DNA of 64,000 nt from Pseudomonas sp. ML2-2023-3 (GCF_037055275.1 NZ_CP146343.1:2576501-2640500); one strand, 5' to 3'; positions 17,219-26,141 are shown, numbered from the stretch's first letter. The notes: generated from the letters alone by a model not told the origin. Made by a program: numbers and translations.

Positions 17219-18411
17219 GGAAGGTCTGAAGTAGTCAGCGATTTTTGATGCCCTCCTTGGTTGAGGTTCAAAAAACGCTGGCTTGGTCAGAAATCAGACC
17301 TTTCCTGTTCTTAACTCATCGTTTCACCCTTGAACAACGCCTTTTCAAGGCGCTTTTCCCGCATTACAGGCGCACCTCTCCCGCAGCCAGCAGCCGTTTT
17401 CGCATCATCCACAGGTTCGACAGGGCAAATAGCGTGGCCTGTTGCGCGGTGTTTTTCATCAGGCCGCGAAAGCGCACTTTCGTATAGCCAAACTGACGCT
17501 TGATGACCCGAAACGGATGTTCAACCTTGGCGCGTACTTGGGCCTTGGCGTATTCGATCTTGCGCCGCAGACTACCGATCAAACTCTGTTTTCCGTGCTT
17601 TTTGTAGCTGCTGGGCCGCGCCGCAATCGACCAGATCATCTTGCGATTCTGATGCTCAGGACGCTTGTCCACGCCGGTGTAACCGGCATCGCCAGACACG
17701 TAAGACTCCTCGCCATGCAGCAACTGATCGACCTGCGTCACGTCCGCCACATTGGCCGCCGTGCCCACCAGGCTATGCACTAAGCCGGATTCGGCATCAA
17801 CGCCGATATGCGCTTTCATCCCGAAGAAATACTGATTTCCTTTCTTCGTCTGGTGCATTTCGGGATCGCGCTTACCGTCCTTGTTCTTGGTCGAACTTGG
17901 CGCATGAATGATCGTCGCATCGACCACCGTACCTTGGCGCAGCATCAAACCACGGTCGCCCAGATAGCCGTTGATGACCTGCAAAATCCCGCCGGCCAGC
18001 TCATGTTTTTCCAACAGACGTCGGAAGTTAAGGATCGTGGTTTCGTCAGGAATCCGATCCAGATGCAGCCCCGAAAACTGGCGCAAAATCGTCGTCTCGT
18101 AAAGTGCTTCTTCCATCGCCGGATCGCTGTAGCCGAACCAGTTCTGCATCAGATGAACCCGCAGCATGGCCATCAACGGATACGCCGGACGACCACCGTC
18201 GCCCTTCGGATAATGCGGCTCGATCAAGGCAATCAAACCCTTCCAGGGCACGACCTGATCCATCTCGATCAGGAAACGCTCGCGGCGGGTCTGCTTACGT
18301 TTGCCGGCGTACTCGGCATCGGCGAAGGACATCTGTTTCATCGGGGCTCAGCCGTTCAGTTCGTGTGAGGCGTGTATTTCACCAGAGATGGAAGTCTTTT
18401 TCAGAGTTTCC
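17219..18411 (-). mobile_element. IS5-family insertion sequence
   Basis: 1193 bp. The left end reads GGAAGGTCTGAAGTAGTC; the reverse complement of the right end reads GGAAACTCTGAAAAAGAC. A perfect TTAG duplication flanks it. One complete transposase gene lies on the minus strand. It is inserted in codon-restoring register within the FleN-like ATPase gene. Confidence 0.94.
17364..18341 (-). CDS. IS5-family transposase
   Basis: 325 residues, full length. N-terminal DUF772 region (SFADAEYAGKRKQTRRERFL ... MLRVHLMQNWFGYSDPAMEE) followed by the DDE_Tnp_1 domain with catalytic Asp in TVVDATIIHAP, Asp in VSGDAGYTG and Glu in AKVEHPFRVIKRQFGY. No frameshift. The reading frame is intact, so the element may be active. 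Confidence 0.95.
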   Translation of the reverse strand: MKQMSFADAEYAGKRKQTRRERFLIEMDQVVPWKGLIALIEPHYPKGDGGRPAYPLMAMLRVHLMQNWFGYSDPAMEEALYETTILRQFSGLHLDRIPDETTILNFRRLLEKHELAGGILQVINGYLGDRGLMLRQGTVVDATIIHAPSSTKNKDGKRDPEMHQTKKGNQYFFGMKAHIGVDAESGLVHSLVGTAANVADVTQVDQLLHGEESYVSGDAGYTGVDKRPEHQNRKMIWSIAARPSSYKKHGKQSLIGSLRRKIEYAKAQVRAKVEHPFRVIKRQFGYTKVRFRGLMKNTAQQATLFALSNLWMMRKRLLAAGEVRL

Positions 18412-18415
18412 TTAG
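18412..18415 (+). repeat. 4-bp target-site duplication TTAG, right copy
   Basis: Matches 17215-17218 on the other side of the IS5 element. Confidence 0.9.
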
Positions 18416-19109
18416 GAAACATTTTATATATGGCTTGACCTTTGCTGGCTGCAATTCTTGCGGACTTATGCTCGTGAATATGTCCAGCGTAGCTTAAAAA
18501 TATTTCGATATTGTTAAAGTTTAATTTTTCGAGGGTTTTAAACGCCTTAGGCCCTTCGTAGGTGTCAAAGACTCGATTTATAATAATTCTAAATTTTTGC
18601 AAGTTGTAACTTTTGTGTAAGATATTTATGAGCGTGTTTGCACTAGCGATGGATGTCGGTTCGCTGGTGGTGACTATCAACACTTCTTGTGATGCTCGTA
18701 TAAAGTTGAGAGATGCGCTGTTGATTCCTGGCGCGGTGTCAACGATAAGGATATCTAACTCTTTCGAAATGGTATCAAAAGCGTTAACTATACCGTAGTG
18801 ATGAGCAGACGATAATTTTCTCGTTGGTTTAGGTAGGCTGCTGCCGAGAATTAGATTTATCCCTTGTGGACCATTACAAATCACTTCTCGAATTGATTGG
18901 CGCCCCTCGATTAAGTCTGTGATGGTGTAGGTCGGAGAAATATTCAAAAGTGTTGCAATGCTTGGAAGTTCAAAGTTTGCATCTAGTACTGCAACTCTTC
19001 TTCCTAGGTCGGCCAGTGCCATAGCTAGACTTATTGATAAAGTGCTTTTTCCTGTGCCTCCTTTGCCACTAGCGATTGCTATTACCAGTGGAGGGTTTTT
19101 ATCATCCAT

Positions 19110-19577
19110 GATGCAGGTCCATTTATAATTTATCTGGTTTTTGTGTTAGCGTCGCAATCTAAATCGCGTATAACTGTTTTTGAGTCCGAATACGCCGGTA
19201 TCACCCTTTATAGAGTATAGAGTAGCAAGATAGCATGCCCTTGGGGTTGAGAAGTTGTATGATTTTATTTTTTTGAACGCCCACAGCCAACCCCGTTTCT
19301 TCTTCCTTTCATTCATAGTTACGTGACTACTTGGTTATGAATCTTGCTAAATGTTGGCGCTACTATAGTTGCATGTTTTGGTCTAAGTGATAAGTGTCCT
19401 GTGGTACGAATTTGGTGTTTATGCGCGCATGCGGATTGACGCTGTTTAGAGATGTTGCTATATAGTAAATTCATATTGGGGCTCATTTCGTTAGAGTTTA
19501 TTTGAATTTATTTCATGGAAGAGTAGTGGATGTTTAACATTAGCAAGTCATATGTGAAGTTGCTTGGTAATGCTCTA
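19110..19577. other. AT-rich intergenic region upstream of the FleN-like gene
   Basis: No gene recognised. It must hold the promoter of the FleN-like operon. The last ~38 bp (19540-19577) continue the integrase remnant frame across the IS630 insertion and end at TAA (19540-19542). Confidence 0.5.
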
Positions 19578-20758
19578 GTGTCGTGAGCGGTTAGTTTATT
19601 TTCTAACGTACCACGATATACTGTGCACCCCTCGCCCCGAGATGGTTCCAGGCATGCCTCGTCCAATTGCTCCCTTTGCACTGCAGCCCGCCGACGTTCT
19701 TACGCTTCAAGGTTGGCTGCGCATGAGTACGCTGGAGCAGAGCCTTGCTCAGCGGGCGCGGATACTGCTTTTGCTCAATGAAGGGGTGACGCCCATTGCC
19801 ATCTGTGGGCAATTACTGATCACGACACCGACCGTGTTCAAGTGGCGAAAGCGTTATCTGGCGTCGGGCATCGACGGCCTGAACGACCTGCCGCGTAGCG
19901 GTCAGCCTTTGAAGCTGGGTGCTGAGAAAGTCAAAGAAATCCTGACCCTGACAACGCACCGGGTTCCCAAGGAAGCAACGCACTGGAGCGTCCGGTTGAT
20001 GGCCAAGTACGCTCGCGTTACCACCTGGCAAGTCCGGCAGATATGGGCTGCGTCGGATCTCAAGCCGCACCGACTGAAGACATTCAAGATCAGCAACGAT
20101 CCGCACTTCGCTGAGAAGGTCATCGATGTGGTCGGGCTGTACCTGAGCCCTCCGGACAACGCCATGGTGCTGTCGGTTGACGAGAAAACTCAGATCCAGG
20201 CGTTGGATCGTACTCAGCCAATGCTGCAACTTCGGCCTGGGCAGATCGAGCGGCGAACCCATGATTACAAGCGCCATGGCACGGCGAGCTTGTACGCCGC
20301 GTTCGACATCATGACCGGTGAAGTAATGGGCCGGATTACCCAGCGGCACCGGGCCAAGGAGTTCCTGGATTTCCTCCGGCAGATTGATAAGAACACGCCT
20401 GCCGAGTTGGATCTCCATGTGATCCTGGATAACAGTTCGACCCACAAAACCCCAGCGATCAAGGCCTGGCTGGAAAAACATCCGCGCTTCAAGCTGCACT
20501 TCACGCCGACCAGTGCGTCCTGGCTAAACGCGGTGGAAGGCTGGTTTTCACAGCTGGAGAGACGCGCACTGTATCGAGGTGTCTTCACCAGTGTTACTGA
20601 TCTGAAAGTCGCGATCCGCCAGTTCATTACTGCTCATAACGAGCATTCAGCCAAGCCGTTCAAGTGGACAAAGACCGCAGCGGCCATCATCAGCTCGGTA
20701 CATATGGCAAAGCTGAGTGTGATGAAGAATAAGCTAATGAACTAACCGCTCGAGACAC
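19578..20758 (+). mobile_element. IS630-family insertion sequence
   Basis: 1181 bp with terminal inverted repeats: left GTGTCGTGAGCGGTTAGTTT, right end (reverse complement) GTGTCTCGAGCGGTTAGTTC. Each end is bordered by TA (19576-19577 and 20759-20760), the dinucleotide target of the IS630/Tc1 group. Carries one intact transposase. It interrupts an integrase remnant. Confidence 0.92.
19642..20745 (+). CDS. IS630-family transposase
   Basis: 367 residues from 19642; the ATG at 19654 (MPRPIAPFALQP) is also possible. The N-terminal half has two helix-turn-helix units (QRARILLLLNEGVTPIAICG and the HWSVRLMAKYARVTTWQVRQ region). The DDE domain shows LSVDEKTQIQALDR, HVILDNSSTHKTPAI and SWLNAVEGWFSQLERR, i.e. 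D, D and E. The frame is uninterrupted. Confidence 0.95.
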   Translation: MVPGMPRPIAPFALQPADVLTLQGWLRMSTLEQSLAQRARILLLLNEGVTPIAICGQLLITTPTVFKWRKRYLASGIDGLNDLPRSGQPLKLGAEKVKEILTLTTHRVPKEATHWSVRLMAKYARVTTWQVRQIWAASDLKPHRLKTFKISNDPHFAEKVIDVVGLYLSPPDNAMVLSVDEKTQIQALDRTQPMLQLRPGQIERRTHDYKRHGTASLYAAFDIMTGEVMGRITQRHRAKEFLDFLRQIDKNTPAELDLHVILDNSSTHKTPAIKAWLEKHPRFKLHFTPTSASWLNAVEGWFSQLERRALYRGVFTSVTDLKVAIRQFITAHNEHSAKPFKWTKTAAAIISSVHMAKLSVMKNKLMN

Positions 20759-20760
20759 TA

Positions 20761-20980
20761 GCCACCCAGTACACAGTGTACGGAGCGTCTGAAGGTCTGC
20801 TAGGGGATGTTCCAGCAAATGCTCGTGCACCTTTTGAGCAATGTGGCTTGCAGTGAATAACGCGGACTGACGCTCACGCAGGTTGAGGCTGAAGCGTAGG
20901 GTGTGGCGATTAGGGAATAGATGCTTGGGCAGCCGAAGATTCATGTAGTAAACGGAGTTGCGGCGGACGATGTAGGCCAT
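20761..20980 (-). pseudogene. Phage-type integrase, N-terminal remnant split by IS630
   Basis: From the ATG at 20978-20980 the minus strand reads MAYIVRRNSVYYMNLRLPKH, then LRFSLNLRERQSALFTASHIAQ and TLRTLCTGW. This is the N-terminal arm-binding (DUF6538-like) domain of a tyrosine recombinase. IS630 splits it; across the insertion (resuming at 19577) the frame adds ~11 residues and stops at 19540. The catalytic domain is absent, so the gene was already truncated before IS630 landed. It lies ~190 bp from a half ffs gene and points away from it, the usual layout of an island integrase beside its attachment site. Confidence 0.82.
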
Positions 20981-20982
20981 AA

Positions 20983-21016
20983 GTGGAACACCAAAGTGGA
21001 ACAGTCGAGTGGAACA
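20983..21016 (+). repeat. Three direct repeats GTGGAACA at 13-bp spacing
   Basis: GTGGAACA at 20983-20990, 20996-21003 and 21009-21016, exactly 13 bp apart, just upstream of the integrase start and between it and the half ffs gene. The position suits integrase arm-type sites or an operator for the integrase promoter; function inferred. Confidence 0.65.
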
Positions 21017-21166
21017 ATGCTGACTGCACCCCGGATGTTTGACTGCCCGTGTGACGTGTTGGTACGGGTGATTGGAAGCAACCTCAAAAGCCTGAATCCC
21101 CCGTAAATCAAGGGCTACAACGATCACCCTAACGTGTCTTCATGCCCTCTGAGCAGTTGCCATAAG
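21017..21166. other. Island-end sequence upstream of the integrase
   Basis: No gene. It would contain the integrase promoter and the edge of the integrated element; the junction with chromosomal ffs sequence is at about 21166. Confidence 0.45.
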
Positions 21167-21220
21167 AGCAGCCACAGCGGGAACATTGTGTGCCGGGGTG
21201 TGGCTGGTGGGGTTGCCTCC
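21167..21220 (+). ncRNA. ffs: 3' half of the SRP RNA gene (4.5S RNA), truncated
   Basis: AGCAGCCACAGCGGGAACAT (21167-21186) and TGTGTGCCGGGGTGTGGCTG (about 21187-21206), then GTGGGGTTGCCTCC, match the 3' half of bacterial 4.5S RNA (E. coli has AGCAGCCA..., GTGTGCCGGGATGTAGCTGG). The expected preceding conserved loop, GGTCAGGTCCGGAAGGA, is missing: the bases before AGCAGCC are GTTGCCATAAG. This copy cannot bind Ffh, so an intact ffs must lie elsewhere, most simply at the far end of the inserted island. It is presumably the attachment-site repeat. Confidence 0.82.
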
Positions 21221-21434
21221 ATTTTAAAAATCCTCAGTTCTGCAGGGTTTTAGTCAAAATCCCAATCGTGTGATCCTGTCTTCAGGCCTTCTGCTGAATT
21301 GTCGGCGCGTTGCCGTGTGTGGGTAAAACCTGTTGCGCAGAGACTGCGAGCAGTTAAAAGTGCTCATCGGATGCAATTTTGCCCTTGCTCCGCTAGCATT
21401 AGCCCCTTCCGCTTTTCAGACGCGACGGTTATCA
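21221..21434. other. Leader between half ffs and dnaX
   Basis: No gene. It must contain the dnaX promoter. CTGCAGGGTTTTAG just after the RNA remnant may be terminator debris. Confidence 0.4.
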
Positions 21435-23486
21435 ATGAGTTATCAGGTTCTTGCACGTAAATGGCGTCCGCGCTCGTTCCGCGAAATGGTCGGCCAGACC
21501 CATGTGCTCAAGGCTCTGATCAATGCCCTGGACAGTCAGCGCCTGCACCATGCCTACCTGTTTACCGGTACCCGTGGCGTCGGCAAGACCACCATCGCGC
21601 GGATCATCGCCAAATGCCTGAACTGTGAAACAGGTATTACGTCGACTCCCTGCGGCGAGTGCTCGGTGTGTCGCGAAATCGATGAAGGGCGTTTTGTCGA
21701 CCTGATCGAAATCGACGCCGCCAGCCGTACCAAGGTGGAGGACACCCGTGAACTGCTCGACAACGTGCAGTACGCACCAAGCCGTGGGCGCTTCAAGGTC
21801 TACCTGATCGACGAAGTGCACATGCTTTCCAGCCATTCGTTCAATGCGCTGCTCAAGACCCTTGAAGAACCGCCGCCCTACGTAAAATTCATTCTGGCGA
21901 CCACTGATCCGCAAAAATTGCCGGCCACGATCCTGTCGCGCTGCCTGCAGTTTTCCCTGAAAAACATGACGCCCGAGCGTGTGGTTGAGCATTTGACCCA
22001 CGTGCTCAGTGCTGAAAACGTGCCATTTGAAGACGACGCGCTGTGGCTGTTGGGTCGTGCAGCCGATGGTTCGATGCGCGATGCCATGAGCCTGACCGAT
22101 CAGGCCATTGCATTTGGCGAAGGCAAGGTCCTGGCTGGCGATGTGCGCGCCATGCTCGGTACCCTCGACCACGGTCAGGTATTTGACTTGCTGCACGCCT
22201 TGATCGAAGGCGATGCCCGGGCGCTGCTTGAGGCTGTGCGTCATCTGGCCGAGCAGGGTCCGGACTGGAGTGGCGTGCTGTCCGAAATTCTTAACGTATT
22301 TCACCGGGTTGCCATTGCCCAGGCGTTACCCGATGGCGTCGACAATGGTCACGGCGACCGCGATCGCGTGCTGGCCCTGGCCAAGGCGCTGCCGGCCGAA
22401 GACGTCCAGTTTTATTACCAGATGGGCCTGATTGGCCGGCGTGATTTGCCGCTGGCGCCAGACCCGCGTGGTGGCTTTGAAATGGTCATGCTGCGAATGC
22501 TGGCCTTCCGCCCGGCAGATACCGGCAATGCGCCGAGTCAGCCGCTAAAGCCAGTGGGGATCAGCCAGGCCACAGTTGATTCCGCCCAAACCCTGGCGGC
22601 TGCAACACCTGTTGCGCCAGTAGTCATTGCGCCTGCTGTTGCGCCCACGCCGGTTGTCGAGGTTGCAGAGCCCGTGATCTCTCCTGCGGCTGTGGAGCCT
22701 CCCAAGGCGCCTGCCGTGCCAGAAAAGGACTTGCCCTGGAACGAGCCGTCAGTACCGGTGATCGAGGTCGAGGCTGCGCCTGAGTCGGTGCTGGACACCG
22801 TCGGTGAGCCGCCCGAGTTGCCGCCGATGCCCCTGCCTACGCCAGGCAGCGTTGTGCCGGATGCGCCGCAGTGGAGCGAGGAGTCCATCCCCGAGCCGAC
22901 TCCGGAACAGGTTGATGCGGCACTGTCGGGTATGGATCGCGACGATGAGCCGCCGCTGGACGAAGACTATATCGAGCCGGACATGGATTCGGCGGCCTAC
23001 AGCTACCTTGACGAACTGGCCAGCGAGCATGCGGCCGAGCCATCTCCGGAGCCCGAGCCGTTACCTGCGGCCATGCCTGCCACCGGGCTGGCCCTTGAAT
23101 GGCTGAACATGTTCCCCAAATTACCGGTATCGGGCATGACCGCCAGCATTGGCGCCAATTGCACCTTGATCGCCGTTGACGGGGATGACTGGTTGTTGCA
23201 TCTGGATCCGGCTCACAGTGCGCTGTTTAACTTGACCCAGCAGCGCCGACTCAACGAGGCGTTGAACCAGTACACTCAACGCACGCTCAAAGTGACTATC
23301 GAACTGGTCAAGCCGGAACAGGAAACCCCGGCCCAGGCTGCTTCGCGTTTTCGTGCAGAGCGTCAGCGACTGGCAGAGGAGTCGATCTATGCGGATCCGC
23401 TGATCCAGCAAATGATCGAACAGTTCGGTGCGGCAGTGAGGGAAGATACGATTCAACCTGTCGATGTTGCGCAGGCCCAGGCTTAG
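21435..23486 (+). CDS. dnaX: DNA polymerase III subunits gamma and tau
   Basis: 683 residues from the ATG at 21435 (MSYQVLARKWRPRSF, the universal DnaX start; the upstream frame extension is non-coding). It is the clamp-loader ATPase of the replisome. Walker A GTRGVGKTT, the zinc-binding Cys cluster (CLNCETG...CGECSVC), Walker B LIDEVHML, and sensor 1 and arginine-finger region TTDPQKLPATILSRC are present. A Pro/Ala/Glu-rich linker (about 370-540) leads to the tau-specific C-terminus. I saw no A-rich slippery heptamer, so production of gamma is not obvious. ybaB and recR follow. Confidence 0.97.
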   Translation: MSYQVLARKWRPRSFREMVGQTHVLKALINALDSQRLHHAYLFTGTRGVGKTTIARIIAKCLNCETGITSTPCGECSVCREIDEGRFVDLIEIDAASRTKVEDTRELLDNVQYAPSRGRFKVYLIDEVHMLSSHSFNALLKTLEEPPPYVKFILATTDPQKLPATILSRCLQFSLKNMTPERVVEHLTHVLSAENVPFEDDALWLLGRAADGSMRDAMSLTDQAIAFGEGKVLAGDVRAMLGTLDHGQVFDLLHALIEGDARALLEAVRHLAEQGPDWSGVLSEILNVFHRVAIAQALPDGVDNGHGDRDRVLALAKALPAEDVQFYYQMGLIGRRDLPLAPDPRGGFEMVMLRMLAFRPADTGNAPSQPLKPVGISQATVDSAQTLAAATPVAPVVIAPAVAPTPVVEVAEPVISPAAVEPPKAPAVPEKDLPWNEPSVPVIEVEAAPESVLDTVGEPPELPPMPLPTPGSVVPDAPQWSEESIPEPTPEQVDAALSGMDRDDEPPLDEDYIEPDMDSAAYSYLDELASEHAAEPSPEPEPLPAAMPATGLALEWLNMFPKLPVSGMTASIGANCTLIAVDGDDWLLHLDPAHSALFNLTQQRRLNEALNQYTQRTLKVTIELVKPEQETPAQAASRFRAERQRLAEESIYADPLIQQMIEQFGAAVREDTIQPVDVAQAQA

Positions 23487-23566
23487 TAACGCCAGGGTAA
23501 AAACTCACAGCCCGCAGTCGTTTTGATTGCGGGAGCATTGTCCAAATAACGTTTGAGGTGATTCCC

Positions 23567-23905
23567 ATGATGAAAGGTGGCATGGCCGGCCTGATGAAGC
23601 AGGCGCAGCAGATGCAGGAAAAAATGGCCAAGATGCAGGAAGAACTGGCCAATGCAGAAGTCACCGGCAAGGCCGGCGGCGATATGGTGACTGTGGTCAT
23701 GACCGGTCGTCACGACATCAAGCGTGTCAGCATTGATCCGGCCCTGCTTGAAGGCGTCAGCGAAGACGACCGTGAAGTGCTGGAGGATCTGTTCGCCGCT
23801 GCGGTCAACGACGCCGTGCGCAAGATCGAAGCCAACAGCCAGGACAAAATGTCTGGCGTGACCGCTGGCATGCAACTGCCGCCGGGCATGAAGCTGCCGT
23901 TCTAA
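23567..23905 (+). CDS. ybaB: YbaB/EbfC family nucleoid-associated protein
   Basis: 112 residues starting [20 protein letters not shown], as in Pseudomonas homologues; TGAGGTG lies 6 nt upstream of the ATG at 23567. The small dimeric tweezer-shaped protein binds DNA. The conserved dnaX-ybaB-recR order suggests a role around replication or repair. A strong terminator follows the stop. Confidence 0.95.
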   Translation: MMKGGMAGLMKQAQQMQEKMAKMQEELANAEVTGKAGGDMVTVVMTGRHDIKRVSIDPALLEGVSEDDREVLEDLFAAAVNDAVRKIEANSQDKMSGVTAGMQLPPGMKLPF

Positions 23906-23915
23906 AGCGCTCCTG

Positions 23916-23945
23916 AATGCCAGGCCCTGAGCCTGGCATTTTTTT
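23916..23945 (+). terminator. Rho-independent terminator after ybaB
   Basis: Stem AATGCCAGGC (23916-23925) with GCCTGGCATT (23931-23940), 5-nt loop, followed by TTTTT. It ends the dnaX-ybaB unit; recR then has its own promoter or relies on read-through. Confidence 0.92.
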
Positions 23946-24023
23946 GCCTTTTTTACGGGCATTTGACGTCATCCCGCACCGCGGGTATAAACCGCGTCTC
24001 GTTGTTTTGTCGGACCTTTCCCT

Positions 24024-24626
24024 ATGAGCTTCAGCCCCCTGATTCGCCAACTGATCGATGCCTTGCGTACCTTGCCGGGTGTAGGTCAAAAGACCGCGCA
24101 GCGCATGGCTCTGCAATTGCTTGAGCGTGATCGCAGCGGCGGCTCGCGTCTGGCGCTGGCCTTGACCCAGGCGATGGAAGGCGTGGGGCATTGCCGTCTG
24201 TGCAGAACCCTCACCGAAGACGATCTGTGCCCCCAGTGTGCCGACGTGCGCCGTGATGACACCTTGCTGTGTGTGGTCGAGGGCCCGATGGACGTGTATG
24301 CCGTGGAGCAGACCGGCTATCGCGGACGTTACTTCGTGCTCAAGGGCCACTTGTCACCGCTGGATGGCCTGGGGCCAGAGGCCATTGGCATTCCGCAATT
24401 AATGACCCGCATTGCTGAGCAGGGCACCTTTGCAGAAGTGATCCTGGCGACCAATCCCACGGTCGAAGGCGAAGCTACTGCACATTACATTGCTCAACTG
24501 CTCAGCAATAAAGGCCTGATCGCTTCGCGTATCGCTCATGGTGTGCCGTTGGGAGGCGAGCTTGAGCTGGTCGATGGCGGCACCCTGGCTCATTCGTTCT
24601 CGGGGCGTCGACCGATTACGCTCTGA
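24024..24626 (+). CDS. recR: Recombination mediator RecR
   Basis: 200 residues, standard length. Helix-hairpin-helix ([17 protein letters not shown], about residues 17-33), C4 zinc finger (CRLCRTL...[11 protein letters not shown]), then a Toprim domain ([18 protein letters not shown]) and [18 protein letters not shown]. It works with RecF and RecO to load RecA at gaps. It converges on apt. Confidence 0.97.
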   Translation: MSFSPLIRQLIDALRTLPGVGQKTAQRMALQLLERDRSGGSRLALALTQAMEGVGHCRLCRTLTEDDLCPQCADVRRDDTLLCVVEGPMDVYAVEQTGYRGRYFVLKGHLSPLDGLGPEAIGIPQLMTRIAEQGTFAEVILATNPTVEGEATAHYIAQLLSNKGLIASRIAHGVPLGGELELVDGGTLAHSFSGRRPITL

Positions 24627-24648
24627 CTGGGATTGCCGGGGGGTGACG

Positions 24649-24676
24649 CCCGTGGGAGCCAGCCTGCTCCCGCGGG
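24649..24676. repeat. REP-like hairpin between recR and apt
   Basis: CCCGTGGGAGC (24649-24659) pairs with GCTCCCGCGGG (24666-24676). It is a member of the GTGGGAGC REP family of Pseudomonas and sits between convergent genes, where it may also help terminate both. Confidence 0.8.
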
Positions 24677-24689
24677 TGAAGTGTCGGTA

Positions 24690-25235
24690 TTACTCGGTCA
24701 ACGAAAATTCGGTCAGGCAGAATGTCGGTATACCCAGATCCTGCAGGCGCTGCGAGCCACCCAGCTCAGGCAGGTCAATGATCGCTGCCGCTTCGAATAC
24801 CTGGGCGCCCATGCGGCGAACCAGGTTGGCCGCGGCGATCAGGGTGCCGCCAGTGGCGATCAAGTCATCGACGATCAGCAACGAGTCGCCTTCGCACAAG
24901 CTGTCGGCGTGAACCTCCAGAAACGCTTCGCCATATTCCGTCTGATAGCCTTCGGCCAATACGTCAGCGGGCAATTTGCCTTGTTTGCGAAACAGGATCA
25001 GCGGTTTGTTGAGCTGGTGAGCCAGTACCGAGCCAATCAGAAAGCCGCGGGCATCCATGGCGCCGATGTGGCTGAAGTCAGCCTCGACGTAGCGCTCGAT
25101 AAAGCGGTCGGCGATTTCGCGCATGGCGCGGGGCGATTGGTAGAGCGGGGTGATGTCACGAAAGATGACGCCCGGTTTGGGGAAATCAATTACCGGGCGG
25201 ATCAGGGATTTGAGGCAAAAGTCGTCGAAGACCAT
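24690..25235 (-). CDS. apt: Adenine phosphoribosyltransferase
   Basis: 181 residues. PRPP-binding motif [13 protein letters not shown] (about residues 122-134), with [21 protein letters not shown] and YGEAFLEVH typical of Apt. It salvages adenine to AMP with PRPP. Convergent with recR; anr lies upstream on the same strand after 52 bp. Confidence 0.97.
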   Translation of the reverse strand: MVFDDFCLKSLIRPVIDFPKPGVIFRDITPLYQSPRAMREIADRFIERYVEADFSHIGAMDARGFLIGSVLAHQLNKPLILFRKQGKLPADVLAEGYQTEYGEAFLEVHADSLCEGDSLLIVDDLIATGGTLIAAANLVRRMGAQVFEAAAIIDLPELGGSQRLQDLGIPTFCLTEFSLTE

Positions 25236-25287
25236 ATCAGGTGTCCTGGCGTGCGTTAAGCGCGCCAGTATAACCTTTCAAGCCGTT

Positions 25288-26022
25288 TTAGACTTCCAGT
25301 GAACCACCCGCCAGGGCGCACAACTTGATCGGATCAAGGATATGCACTTCTTTACCTTCGGCCGTGATCAGCTGATTTTCCTGCAGGCGTGTGAATACGC
25401 GGGACACGGTCTCTACAGCCAGGCCCAGGTAGTTGCCGATTTCGTTGCGCGACATGCTCAGGCGGTATTGATTGGCCGAGAAACCACGGGCGCGGAAGCG
25501 GGCTGACAGGTTGACCAGAAAGGTGGCGATACGTTCGTCGGCCGTCTTTTTCGACAGCAACAGCATCATTTGCTGATCGTCGCGAATTTCGCGGCTCATC
25601 ACACGCATCAGCTGGCGGCGAAGCTGGGGCAGTTGCACGGAAAGTTCGTCCAGGCGCTCGAACGGGATTTCGCACACGGGAGTGGTTTCCAGCGCTTGAG
25701 CCGATACAGGGTAGGTTTCCGTGTCCATCCCGGAAAGGCCGACCAGTTCGCTTGGCAGGTGGAAGCCGGTAATTTGCTCCTCACCGTTGTCGCTCAGGCT
25801 GAATGTTTTCAATGCGCCAGAACGGACGGCGTAGACCGAGCCAAACGTGTCGCCTTGGCGAAACAAAAACTCGCCTTTTTTCAGTGGACGCCCGCGCTTG
25901 ACGATTTCTTCCAGCGCGTCCATGTCTTCCAGGTCCAACGAAAGTGGCAGGCAGAGAGGTGCCAGGCTGCAGTCCTTGCAGTGGGCCTGGTTATGAGCGC
26001 GCACTTTTACTGGCTCGGGCAT
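25288..26022 (-). CDS. anr: Anaerobic regulator Anr (FNR family)
   Basis: 244 residues. The cysteines for an oxygen-labile [4Fe-4S] cluster are visible: Cys15, Cys18 and Cys24 near the N-terminus and Cys117. A cyclic-nucleotide-type beta roll follows, then a dimer helix and a C-terminal HTH ([20 protein letters not shown]) with the E-SR contacts of FNR. It binds TTGATnnnnATCAA sites at low oxygen. Likely targets here are hemN (perfect site at 27589) and the second ccoNOQP operon (site at 41176). Confidence 0.97.
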   Translation of the reverse strand: MPEPVKVRAHNQAHCKDCSLAPLCLPLSLDLEDMDALEEIVKRGRPLKKGEFLFRQGDTFGSVYAVRSGALKTFSLSDNGEEQITGFHLPSELVGLSGMDTETYPVSAQALETTPVCEIPFERLDELSVQLPQLRRQLMRVMSREIRDDQQMMLLLSKKTADERIATFLVNLSARFRARGFSANQYRLSMSRNEIGNYLGLAVETVSRVFTRLQENQLITAEGKEVHILDPIKLCALAGGSLEV

Positions 26023-26141
26023 TTCTTAAATCCTTGTAGGAAAACACACATAAGATGCAAGGGTACCCCAGTGCGGGAGGCTAGGCCAGCCGCACCACAC
26101 CGGTGCATTCATCTCATGCTGTAGAGGTCGTGTTCGCGACC

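Larger units (their letters stand above)
17046..19109 (-). pseudogene. FleN/MinD-like ParA-family ATPase split by an IS5-family element
   Basis: The 5' part is 19109-18412, the 3' part 17218-17046. Removing the insertion and one TTAG copy restores an open frame of 288 residues. The N-terminus has the deviant Walker A GKGGTGKST (residues 15-23) and VLDANFELPS where FleN has LDADLGLAN. IVDTAPGI is the Walker B region. Across the junction ...YKMF-PKSEFSHDIKKL... leads into WPIRINPRGHIEFFMEELIG, the hallmark C-terminus of FleN-type proteins. FleN restrains FleQ and flagellar number; this AT-rich paralogue lies away from flagellar genes, so its partner is unknown. As it stands, translation ends with ~21 residues from the insertion (stop at 18348). 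Confidence 0.88.

Noticed and set aside
18348..18411. C-terminal tail of the FleN-like protein as an authentic sequence
   Set aside because: These codons are the IS5 terminal sequence; the true C-terminus lies beyond the element at 17046-17214.
21333..21434. Upstream extension of dnaX
   Set aside because: Homologues start MSYQVLARKW at 21435, and the upstream residues lack conservation features.
21435..23486. Programmed frameshift site in dnaX
   Set aside because: No A-rich slippery heptamer with a downstream hairpin was seen where gamma would end.
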